Assembly: GCA_016200125.1 (NCBI GenBank) | Contig: JACQFK010000348.1 | Coordinates: forward strand, 1 to 9,768 | Direction: 5' to 3' | From: Planctomycetota bacterium | GTDB lineage: Bacteria > Planctomycetota > MHYJ01 > JACPRB01 | DNA: 9,768 nucleotides | In this document: piece after piece, positions 1 to 5,881 of the stretch | Layout: each line of letters begins with the position of its first letter | Position numbering within the stretch: position 1 is the first letter of the stretch | Notes under the pieces: generated by a model | What the model was told of the DNA's origin: nothing | Database searches by the model: none | What the model saw: the letters and a program-made list of their open reading frames with translations, nothing else | Position numbers and translations under genes: made by a program

Positions 1-774
1 GAGGCGCGACAGGCCGACGAGGACGGCGACCAGCCCCACGCCGAGGAAGTCCTCCCAGAGGTACTTCATCGCGTCGGCGCCGCGCCAGGGCTCGAAGCCG
101 AAGACCCCGGGCAGATCCGTGAAGCGGCCCCCGCGGAGATAGCGGAGCCACTCGCCAAAGGACGCCGGATGGCCGAACATCGTGGACACGTCTCGCGCCG
201 CGAGCAGGGGGAGCAGGAGCGACGGCCCGATCGCGCAGCCCGCCGAAAGCGCCGCGCGCCCGGCGATGCCTTTCAGCCCCAGCGCCCGCCGATGGGCGAC
301 GACAAAGAGGACGAACGCGAGGCCGAGGCCGGTCGCCGAAGGATGGGCCGCCCAGGCGAGCCCGATCAGCGCCGCCACGATCGTGAAGTCCCGCCCTTTC
401 CCCGTCTGGTCAGCGCGGACCATCCTCCACATCAGGAGCGACAGGATCAGGAGGAAGAGCGCGTAGCCCTTGGCGAGCAGCGCCGCCGACCAGAATGAGA
501 AGCCCGTGGTCGCGAGACAGCCTGCGACGATTGCCGGAAGCTCGGCGTTCGCCCCTTGGGCCCGGAGCAGGTCCCGGCAGGCGACCGCGATCGTCCCCGC
601 GGCAAGCGCCGCGCAGAAGGAGGAGAAGAGGTGGACGGCAAGCGTGAAGTCGACGAAGCCGAGAAGGATCGTCCAGGCCTTGCAAAGGATGAGGTAGAGT
701 ACGAAGCCCGGGGGATAGAGCACCCCCAGCTCCTTCACGCCCGCCAGGAAGTAGCCGGAGTCCTGCCAGCCCAC
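1..774 (-). CDS. DUF2723 / TMEM260-like (GT117) integral membrane protein, C-terminus beyond window
   Basis: The reverse strand is open without a stop from 774 to the left edge (258 codons), so the C-terminus is outside the window. The first residues read GWQDSGYFLAGVKELGVLYP followed by PGF and LY. This matches the family hallmark of DUF2723 (D-S-G-E-F ... G-(I/V)-x-H-P-P-G-x-P-L-Y), here with Y for E and Y for H. Several hydrophobic segments follow, separated by short basic loops, as expected for a multi-pass inner-membrane protein. DUF2723 includes human TMEM260, a protein O-mannosyltransferase, and bacterial GT117 proteins; a lipid-linked-sugar transferase role here is inference. GTG at 774 is the only ATG/GTG/TTG start between the in-frame stop at 850-852 and the motif. 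However, the residues at about 775-846 still look like the family's first membrane helix, so the true 5' end is uncertain. It is transcribed divergently from mreC. Confidence 0.72.
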   Translation of the reverse strand, partial: MGWQDSGYFLAGVKELGVLYPPGFVLYLILCKAWTILLGFVDFTLAVHLFSSFCAALAAGTIAVACRDLLRAQGANAELPAIVAGCLATTGFSFWSAALLAKGYALFLLILSLLMWRMVRADQTGKGRDFTIVAALIGLAWAAHPSATGLGLAFVLFVVAHRRALGLKGIAGRAALSAGCAIGPSLLLPLLAARDVSTMFGHPASFGEWLRYLRGGRFTDLPGVFGFEPWRGADAMKYLWEDFLGVGLVAVLVGLSRL

Positions 775-883
775 CGTGGAGCCGACGGTACAGAACGAGA
801 GGATCAGAGACAGCGCGAAGGGGACGCCGGGGACGAGGAACCGGCCGGGCTACACTCCCCCTCGGATAGAGAGAGGGAAACCC
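775..883. other. Divergent spacer between DUF2723 gene and mreC
   Basis: This short spacer separates the two divergent genes. On the minus strand, 775-846 reads as a hydrophobic, helix-like continuation of the DUF2723 protein but has no standard start codon and is closed by TAG at 850-852. On the plus strand it carries a purine-rich Shine-Dalgarno-like stretch (GAGAGGG, near 870-877) about seven bases before the GTG of mreC. I could not find a convincing -35/-10 pair for either gene, although a promoter for the mreC operon is expected here or inside the DUF2723 gene. Confidence 0.4.
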
Positions 884-1201
884 GTGGGTCCCAAGAAGAA
901 GAGAGCGTCTCCCTGGCCCCTCCTGGGCCTCTCCCTGCTGCTGCTCCTCGCCCCCTCCTCCCTCTCCCAGAAGACCCGCCTGACCGCCCTCGCCGGCTTC
1001 ATCCCCTTCCAGGGACTCGGACGCTGGGCCTCCCACCTGCCCGGGCTCGTGTCGCGCCCCTCCGGCGACGTGCAGGAACTGGCCACGAAGCTGGAATTCC
1101 AGGAGGCCCAGAATCGGAAGCTCGACCAGGAGAACAAGCGGCTCGCGCTCCAGCTCGAACAGGCGCTGGGCTCGCCGCCGGCACGGGCCAGGGCGTCGTG
1201 A
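884..1201 (+). CDS. mreC: MreC, N-terminal part (membrane anchor and coiled coil)
   Basis: This frame encodes 105 residues: a basic start (GPKKKR), one membrane helix at about residues 11-27, and a charged heptad-like coiled coil at about 60-95 (LATKLEFQEAQNRKLDQENK region). That is the usual N-terminal architecture of MreC, the bitopic elongasome scaffold whose coiled coil leads into periplasmic beta domains. The GTG start is chosen because a GAGAGGG ribosome-binding stretch lies just upstream and the anchor begins right after it. The frame ends at TGA 1199-1201, directly after the coil, and the beta domains continue in the neighbouring frame. Family MreC proteins are a single chain of roughly 250-370 residues, so this is half a gene. 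A frameshift (biological or sequencing) and a true two-gene split are both possible; I favour a frameshift or small deletion near 1165-1198. Confidence 0.75.
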   Translation: MGPKKKRASPWPLLGLSLLLLLAPSSLSQKTRLTALAGFIPFQGLGRWASHLPGLVSRPSGDVQELATKLEFQEAQNRKLDQENKRLALQLEQALGSPPARARAS

Positions 1202-1641
1202 AGGGCATGCTGGTCCTCTACAACAACCAGGTCGTCGGCCGCGTGAGCGAGGCCGGGCCGAAGACCAGCCGCGTGCAGACCGTGACGGACCCGGGATTCC
1301 GCGCGGCGGCGGTGATGCTGCCGCGCACCTACGTCGCCGGAGTCTCCTTCACCGAGCGCCGCCCGGGCGCCTACGAGGGCACCTCGGGGGAGAACGGCCG
1401 GCTCAAGTGGTACCAGGGGGAGACGGCCGCCGAAAGCGGCGCCTTCGTGGTCACGACCGAAGATCCGATCAACGGCGTTCCGCGCGGCCTCATCCTCGGC
1501 CGCGTGACCGAGGTCCACCGCGGCATGCTGCTCAAGGTCGACGTGGAGCCCCTCCTCAACTTCCGCGGGCTCGAACACGTGATGCTCCTCGTCCCCCCGG
1601 CCGAAGCTCCGGCGCCCAGCGCCAAGGCGGGAGGCCGCTAG
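1198..1641 (+). CDS. mreC: MreC, C-terminal part (periplasmic beta domains)
   Basis: This frame encodes 147 residues from GTG 1198, which overlaps the upstream TGA as GTGA. It carries the typical MreC beta-domain signatures: VKGMLVLYNNQVVGRV, then SRVQTVTDP, a stretch resembling the usual exit-site loop (GAFVVTTED), PRGLILGRVTEV, and KVDVEPLLNFRGLEHVMLLV at the end. The similarity appears to begin before the GTG: the same frame reads GTGQGVVKGM, which resembles the family's D-K-G-S-x-D-G-V-x-x-G-M. This argues that the piece belongs to a longer reading frame. The two or so beta strands normally before that point (the R-D-P-x-x-W-x-x-x-L region) are not visible in any frame. No strong Shine-Dalgarno precedes GTG 1198, so separate expression would rely on translational coupling. 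Whether a working MreC is made is unknown. Confidence 0.72.
   Translation: MKGMLVLYNNQVVGRVSEAGPKTSRVQTVTDPGFRAAAVMLPRTYVAGVSFTERRPGAYEGTSGENGRLKWYQGETAAESGAFVVTTEDPINGVPRGLILGRVTEVHRGMLLKVDVEPLLNFRGLEHVMLLVPPAEAPAPSAKAGGR
1629..1634 (+). promoter_or_regulatory. Ribosome-binding site of mreD
   Basis: GGGAGG lies six bases before the GTG at 1641, inside the last codons of mreC. It fixes the mreD start at a GTG that shares one base with the mreC stop (TAGTG). Confidence 0.6.
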
Positions 1642-2132
1642 TGGTCAAGTACAGTACCGGCAAGCTGGCGGTCCTCGGCGCCGCCGCGCTGGCGTTCGAG
1701 CTCACGCTCCTCGAGTCCTGGTCGCTCGGGGGCGCGCGGGCCGAAGCGTTGCTGCCGCTGGCCTGCTTCGCCGCGCTCTTCGCGCGCGACTCGGCCCAGG
1801 GGCTCGTCGCGTCCTGGATCATCGGGCTGCTCAAGGACGTCGGGAGCGCCGGGCCGCTCGGCCTCCACGCCCTGCTCTTCCTGGGCGCGGGCTGGGTCGT
1901 CCTCCAGATCCGCCAGATCCTCTACCGCGAGAGCCCGCTCACGCAGCTCGGCGTGACCTTCATCGCCGCCTGCTGGGTCAACCTCGCGGCGGCGATCGTC
2001 GTCTCGATTTCCGTGGGCGGCATCCCCTTCGGCGTCATGATCGGCAAGACGCTGCTCTCCTCCCTGCTGACGGCCGCGATCGCGGTGCCGCTCCACCTGA
2101 CGCTGATGCACGCCCGCTGGATGGTGAGATAG
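1641..2132 (+). CDS. mreD: Rod shape-determining protein MreD
   Basis: This encodes 163 residues, the usual MreD length (about 160-170). It is almost entirely hydrophobic, with about five predicted membrane segments and short polar loops. The pattern with an early acidic helix (FELTLLESW), a central L-x-G-L-L-K-D-x-x-S-x-G-P-L-G-L turn (a recognisable MreD signature, usually G-L-x-x-D) and a basic C-terminus fits the family. MreD is an inner-membrane partner of MreC in the elongasome that builds the lateral cell wall. The start GTG overlaps the mreC stop by one base and is preceded by GGGAGG; the stop is three bases before mrdA. Position between mreC and mrdA is the classic order and raises confidence, since MreD sequences are weakly conserved. 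Confidence 0.87.
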   Translation: MVKYSTGKLAVLGAAALAFELTLLESWSLGGARAEALLPLACFAALFARDSAQGLVASWIIGLLKDVGSAGPLGLHALLFLGAGWVVLQIRQILYRESPLTQLGVTFIAACWVNLAAAIVVSISVGGIPFGVMIGKTLLSSLLTAAIAVPLHLTLMHARWMVR

Positions 2133-2135
2133 GCC

Positions 2136-3962
2136 ATGGATCGCGCCCGCGTCACCGCGCTCCTGGTGCTGCTGCTCCTCCCCATCGGCGGCCTCGAGGC
2201 CCGGCTGATCCAGCTCCAGATCCTCACCCCCACGGAAACGACCACCGACCTCGCCGTCAAGCGGCAGTCGGTAGAGATCGTCCGCCCGAGGCGGGGCGAC
2301 ATCCTCGACTCGAGAGGCCGGAAGCTCGCGATCGACGAGCCCTGCTTCGACTGCTACCTCGTCCTCGAGGAGTACGAGAAGAACCCCGGACCGCTGGCGG
2401 CCGCGCTCAAGATGGCCCCTGAGGAATTCCAGGAGGCCATCGAGGGGATCTACGAGAAGATCGAGAAGCAGGTGCAGGCGCGGCCCCAGAACGAGCGGGC
2501 CCGCCTCTACCGGCGGGAGCGGCGGACGCCCTATCTCCTGAAGAAGAACATCAAGGACTCCGCGCTCGCGATCGAAATCGCCCCGCAGCGCTATCCCGGC
2601 GCCCTCGTCCGCGAATCGCTCAAACGGGAGTATCCCTTCAAGGACGTGGGGTGTCATTTCATCGGCTACCTGGGCCGTGCCGCGACGAAGGACAACGAGG
2701 GCAAGTTCCGCGAACTGCTCCAGAACGGCTACTTCTTCGAGGGCTTCGATGAGCTCATCGGACAGGACGGCATCGCCCAGCTCTACCGCCGCGGCGCCTT
2801 CAACGAGGAGCTGATCGGCGCGACGGCCCTCGAGAAGAAATACGACGGGATCCTCCGCGGCCGGCCGGGTCTCGTGATCCTCGAGCGCGAGGCGGGGACC
2901 GCGACCAGCCGGACGATCGAGCTCAAGCCGCCCGACCACGGGACGAGCCTGGAGCTCACGGTCGACATCGAGGTCCAGCGCGCCGTCGAGAAGATCCTGG
3001 CGTGCACGCTCCAGGCCGCCGCCGTCGTGCTCGACGCGAACGACGGCTCCCTGCTCGCCCTCGTCTCCAATCGAGGCTTCGACCCGAACGACTTCACGCC
3101 GCCCGGCAACTCGGCCGCGGTCCGCAGCGCGCTCCAGGACAACGAGAACAAGCCGCTGCTCAGCCGCGCCTTCCAGGACCAGTTCGCGGCGGGCTCCTTC
3201 TTTAAGGTGGTCACGTCGATCGCCGGGCTCGAGGGCAAGGTGGTGCGGCCCGACGAGGTGCTCCTCTGCCGGGGCAAGTTCGACGAGCGGAGGACCCACT
3301 TCAACTGCTGGATCTGGAACGAATTCCGCGGGATGCACAACGAGGTGACGCTCCACCAGGCCCTCGAGAAGTCCTGCAACTGCTACTACTATGAAGTCGG
3401 CCGACGCGCCGGCGTCGAGGCCCTCAGCCGCTGGGGCCGCGCGCTCGGGCTCGGCTCCCCCACCGGGCTCGACCTCCCCGGCGAAGCTCCCGGCCGCATC
3501 CCCGACCAGGGCCGCGAGGAGGACGCGATGATGCTCGCCATCGGCCAGAGCCAGCTCATGGTCACGCCGCTCCAGGCCGCCGTGATGATGGCGGCGGTCG
3601 CCAACGGCGGCAGCCGGGTGACGCCCCATCTCCGGAGGGGCGACGACAGGCCGCCCGTCCCCCTGCACATCTCCGCCGACACGCTGAAGGAAGTCCGCCA
3701 GGGGCTCTACGACGTGACCCACGCGTCCGGCGGCACGGCCCACAACACGCGTCTGAAGGAGTTCAAGGCCGTCGGCAAGACCAGCTCGGCGCAGGCGGAG
3801 CGGGGCCGCGAGTCGCATGCCTGGTTCGTGGGCTACGCGCCCTACGACGCGCCGAAGTACGTCGTCGCCGTGTTCATGAAGAACGCGGGCCACGGGGGCC
3901 AGATGGCGGCGCCCCCGGCCGCCCAGATCCTCGAAGTCCTGATGGGGCCGCCGCGCAAATGA
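2136..3962 (+). CDS. mrdA: Penicillin-binding protein 2 (elongasome transpeptidase)
   Basis: This encodes 608 residues, normal for class B PBP2. One N-terminal membrane helix (about residues 6-20) is followed by the dimerisation domain, which begins with the family motif RGDILDSRGRKLA, and then a transpeptidase domain. The catalytic motifs are S354-F-F-K357 (SxxK), S413-C-N415 (SxN) and K548-T-S550 where KTG is normal. The Ser in place of the third KTG residue is clear in the codons (aag acc agc) and is unusual. Other landmarks are RGFDPNDF, the C-R-G ... N-C-W loop before the SxN motif, and TGLDLPGEAPGRIPD. PBP2 cross-links the glycan strands made by RodA, with the active domain in the periplasm. 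It lies three bases after mreD, and its stop overlaps the rodA start as ATGA, so the two are probably translated together. Confidence 0.93.
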   Translation: MDRARVTALLVLLLLPIGGLEARLIQLQILTPTETTTDLAVKRQSVEIVRPRRGDILDSRGRKLAIDEPCFDCYLVLEEYEKNPGPLAAALKMAPEEFQEAIEGIYEKIEKQVQARPQNERARLYRRERRTPYLLKKNIKDSALAIEIAPQRYPGALVRESLKREYPFKDVGCHFIGYLGRAATKDNEGKFRELLQNGYFFEGFDELIGQDGIAQLYRRGAFNEELIGATALEKKYDGILRGRPGLVILEREAGTATSRTIELKPPDHGTSLELTVDIEVQRAVEKILACTLQAAAVVLDANDGSLLALVSNRGFDPNDFTPPGNSAAVRSALQDNENKPLLSRAFQDQFAAGSFFKVVTSIAGLEGKVVRPDEVLLCRGKFDERRTHFNCWIWNEFRGMHNEVTLHQALEKSCNCYYYEVGRRAGVEALSRWGRALGLGSPTGLDLPGEAPGRIPDQGREEDAMMLAIGQSQLMVTPLQAAVMMAAVANGGSRVTPHLRRGDDRPPVPLHISADTLKEVRQGLYDVTHASGGTAHNTRLKEFKAVGKTSSAQAERGRESHAWFVGYAPYDAPKYVVAVFMKNAGHGGQMAAPPAAQILEVLMGPPRK

Positions 3963-5110
3963 TCCCGAAATTCAACAAGACGATCCTGGTCTGCGTGCTG
4001 CTCCTGTCGGGCATGGGGCTGCTCAGCCTCTGGAGCCAGGCGCCTCCGACGGACCTCGGGGGCAAGCCGCTCACCCAGTCGATCTTCCTGAAGCAGCTCA
4101 GCTTCCTCGGCGTCTCGCTCGCCGTCATGGGCCTCGTCGCCTGGCCCCACTACCTCAACTTCCGCCACTTCACGTTCGTCCTCTACGGAGTCCTCCTCGC
4201 CCTGCTGGTCCTCCTGCTGGTGAAGGGCACCTATGTCAACGGCGCGCGCTGCTGGTTCACGCTGGGGCCGATCAAGTTCCAGCCGGCGGAGATCATGAAG
4301 GTCGCGCTCGTGCTCGTGCTGGCGGACGTCCTCATGTACGGCCGCAACATTGAAAGCTGGAGGGGCCTGATCCTGCCGGTCGCGCTGACGGCGGCGCCCG
4401 CGGCGCTCATCGTCGTCCAGCCCGACATGGGCACGACGCTCCTCCTGATCCCCACGCTGCTGGCGATGCTGTTCGCCGCCGGGGCGAGGAAGCGGCACCT
4501 CGCGATCCTCGTGCTCGTCCTGGTCGCCGCCTCGCCCCTGGTCTGGTTCAAGGGCATGAAGGACTACCAGCGGGAGCGGATCACGTCCTTCCTCTTCCAT
4601 CCCTGCTACCAGCAGCTCCAGTCGGTGAAGGCCTGCAGCGCCGGATCGATCGCGGGGCGCGGGCTGGGGGAATCGGGGACGGCCGCGGCCTTCTTCATCC
4701 CCGAGCGCCACACCGACTTCGTCTACTCGATCGTCGCGGAGGAGCTGGGCTTCATCGGCTCGACCTTCGTCCTGCTCCTCATCACGGCCTACTTCGCGAC
4801 CTCGCTCAAGATCGCCCACCAGTCGCGGGAGCCCTTCGGCCGTCTGCTGGTGGTCGGGCTGACCACCCTCTTCGCGACGCAGACCTTCATCAACCTGGGG
4901 ATGACGCTCGGGGTGGCGCCGATCACGGGGCTGACGCTGCCTTTCGTCTCCTACGGCGGCTCGTCGCTGCTCATGTCCGCGATGTCGGCGGGACTCATCC
5001 TGAACGTCGCCGCGCGCTGGCAGCCGGGCTTCTCGTCGCGCGACATGGCCGGAGGCTCGGGGGAGATCCGCGACTTCCAGCCGCAGAAGGTGAACTGGCT
5101 CGGTCACTGA
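3959..5110 (+). CDS. rodA: Peptidoglycan glycosyltransferase RodA (SEDS family)
   Basis: This encodes 383 residues with about ten membrane helices, the normal size for RodA. SEDS landmarks are present in order: NGARCWFTLG (94-103), QPAEIMK (108-114), QPDMGTT (154-160), a YQ-x-x-QS ... G-R-G-L-G-E-S-G-T loop (217-241), HTDFVYSIVAEELG (251-264) and PITGLTLPFVSYGGSS (321-336). Asp253 in HTDF sits where the essential SEDS aspartate is expected. RodA polymerises lipid II into glycan strands in the inner membrane and works as a pair with PBP2, whose gene directly precedes it. RodA rather than FtsW is preferred because of the mre/mrdA context and the HTDFVY form. The ATG overlaps the mrdA stop (ATGA), and no good ribosome-binding site is seen, which suggests coupling. 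It is the last gene of the compact operon. Confidence 0.93.
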   Translation: MIPKFNKTILVCVLLLSGMGLLSLWSQAPPTDLGGKPLTQSIFLKQLSFLGVSLAVMGLVAWPHYLNFRHFTFVLYGVLLALLVLLLVKGTYVNGARCWFTLGPIKFQPAEIMKVALVLVLADVLMYGRNIESWRGLILPVALTAAPAALIVVQPDMGTTLLLIPTLLAMLFAAGARKRHLAILVLVLVAASPLVWFKGMKDYQRERITSFLFHPCYQQLQSVKACSAGSIAGRGLGESGTAAAFFIPERHTDFVYSIVAEELGFIGSTFVLLLITAYFATSLKIAHQSREPFGRLLVVGLTTLFATQTFINLGMTLGVAPITGLTLPFVSYGGSSLLMSAMSAGLILNVAARWQPGFSSRDMAGGSGEIRDFQPQKVNWLGH

Positions 5111-5128
5111 GCCGGAATCAGGCAGTAC

Positions 5129-5158
5129 TTGATGCCCGACGGCCCCGGGCTCTATACT
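5129..5158 (+). promoter_or_regulatory. Possible sigma70-type promoter, perhaps for a leaderless GTG gene
   Basis: TTGATG (5129-5134) and TATACT (5153-5158) are separated by 18 bases, matching the housekeeping consensus at four and five of six positions. A start of transcription six to eight bases after the -10 would fall at about 5164-5166, directly at the GTG start codon at 5167. The GGAGGA just before that codon (5159-5164) would then lie mostly upstream of the transcript. Prediction by eye only. Confidence 0.4.
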
Positions 5159-5166
5159 GGAGGATT

Positions 5167-5799
5167 GTGACTTCGATCAAGGACCTTCTTCTCGGCCAGC
5201 TGGCCGTTGAAAAGGGTTTCGTGACCAAGGCTCAGCTCGCCGAGATCATGAAGGAGCAGCAAGGCGTCTCCAACGACCCCAACGCGACGGCGAGCCCGAC
5301 GAGAAGCACCCGGCCCCTCGGGACCCTGCTCCTGTCGAAGGGCTACCTCAAGGACGAGGACCTGGTGGGCCTGCTCGAGGAGCAGACCCGCCGCCTGGAG
5401 GCGATCAAGAACGTCCAGAGGCTCCAGAAGGTGGACTACCTCTTCGGCCAGCTGCTGGTGAAGCACAACCTGGCGACCATGCTGCAGATCAACAAGTGCC
5501 TCGAGATCCAGCTGAAGATGGCCGAGAAAGGCAAGACGCCCATTCCGCGCCTGGGCGAACTGCTCGTCGAGCACGGATTCGTCGACAAGAAGACCGTGGC
5601 GGACGTTCTCAAGATGCAGGACAAGGACCTCCTCTTCTGCACCGGCTGCGGGCGCCAGTACAACGTCGTGGGGCTCGAGGAGGGCAAGGCCTACAAATGC
5701 AAGGAGTGCGGAGGGGTGATGCTCCGGCGGGCGCTGCTCGAATCGCTCCGCGCGGACGAAACGACCTTCGGCTTCGATATGCCCACCGAGGAACGGTGA
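5167..5799 (+). CDS. Unknown protein: four GspE/MshE-N-like repeats plus C-terminal zinc ribbon
   Basis: This encodes 210 soluble residues with no signal peptide or membrane helix. Four related units are visible at about residues 9-32, 51-74, 93-116 and 129-152, each of the form (L/F)-G-x-L-(L/A)-V-x-(K/H)-(G/N)-(F/Y/L)-(V/L/A) followed by a helix ending near a Gln. This resembles the short repeats in the N-terminal domains of GspE/PilB/MshE ATPases, where they act as protein- or nucleotide-binding modules. A zinc ribbon closes the protein: C158-x2-C161 and C178-x2-C181. I do not recognise a named family. A cytoplasmic adaptor or regulatory role is inference. GTG 5167 is chosen because the first repeat begins nine residues later and no other start lies near it. 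The Shine-Dalgarno-like GGAGGA is only two bases away, which is closer than usual. It lies 56 bases after rodA and may have its own promoter. Confidence 0.82.
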   Translation: MTSIKDLLLGQLAVEKGFVTKAQLAEIMKEQQGVSNDPNATASPTRSTRPLGTLLLSKGYLKDEDLVGLLEEQTRRLEAIKNVQRLQKVDYLFGQLLVKHNLATMLQINKCLEIQLKMAEKGKTPIPRLGELLVEHGFVDKKTVADVLKMQDKDLLFCTGCGRQYNVVGLEEGKAYKCKECGGVMLRRALLESLRADETTFGFDMPTEER

Positions 5800-5820
5800 G
5801 GCCGGACCTACAAGTTTGTG

Positions 5821-5848
5821 TTGCGCGCGGCCGCCGCGCCCCTATGAT
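5821..5848 (+). promoter_or_regulatory. Possible promoter of lgt
   Basis: TATGAT (5843-5848) matches the -10 consensus at five of six positions; a weak TTGCGC (5821-5826) sits 16 bases upstream. Transcription would begin near 5855, leaving a leader of about 27 bases with AAAGGA around 5862-5867, some 14 bases before the ATG. The 82-base gap between the zinc-ribbon gene and lgt makes a separate promoter reasonable. The -35 element is poor. Confidence 0.35.
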
Positions 5849-5881
5849 TTGACGTCACCTTAAAGGACAAGATTCGCGACC

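Noticed and set aside
556..1197. Plus-strand extension of the MreC C-terminal frame back to an ATG at 556
   Set aside because: The region to 774 is the DUF2723 gene on the other strand and 884-1201 is the MreC anchor in another frame; the extension has no membrane anchor or family motif except in its last 10-15 codons.
1094..2435. The 15-base string GAATTCCAGGAGGCC occurs in both mreC (near 1094) and mrdA (near 2424)
   Set aside because: Both copies encode the same EFQEA residues inside genuine coding sequence; two short copies with no further similarity are best explained by chance and codon preference.
1638..3893. 751-codon open frame on the minus strand opposite mreD and mrdA
   Set aside because: It is an antisense shadow of GC-rich codons. 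It is rich in Glu, Arg, Ala and Leu without any recognisable motif, while the plus strand encodes clear MreD and PBP2.
3842..5107. 421-codon minus-strand frame opposite rodA
   Set aside because: Low-complexity Arg/Glu/Asp/Gln-rich translation without motifs; the plus strand is an unambiguous SEDS protein.
5134..5150. Small hairpin GCCCG/CGGGC after rodA as a terminator
   Set aside because: Only five pairs, no T-run, and it lies inside the spacer of the putative promoter.
5850..5857. TGACGTCA palindrome near the presumed lgt transcription start
   Set aside because: An eight-base palindrome is expected by chance about every 256 bases, and nothing else supports an operator.
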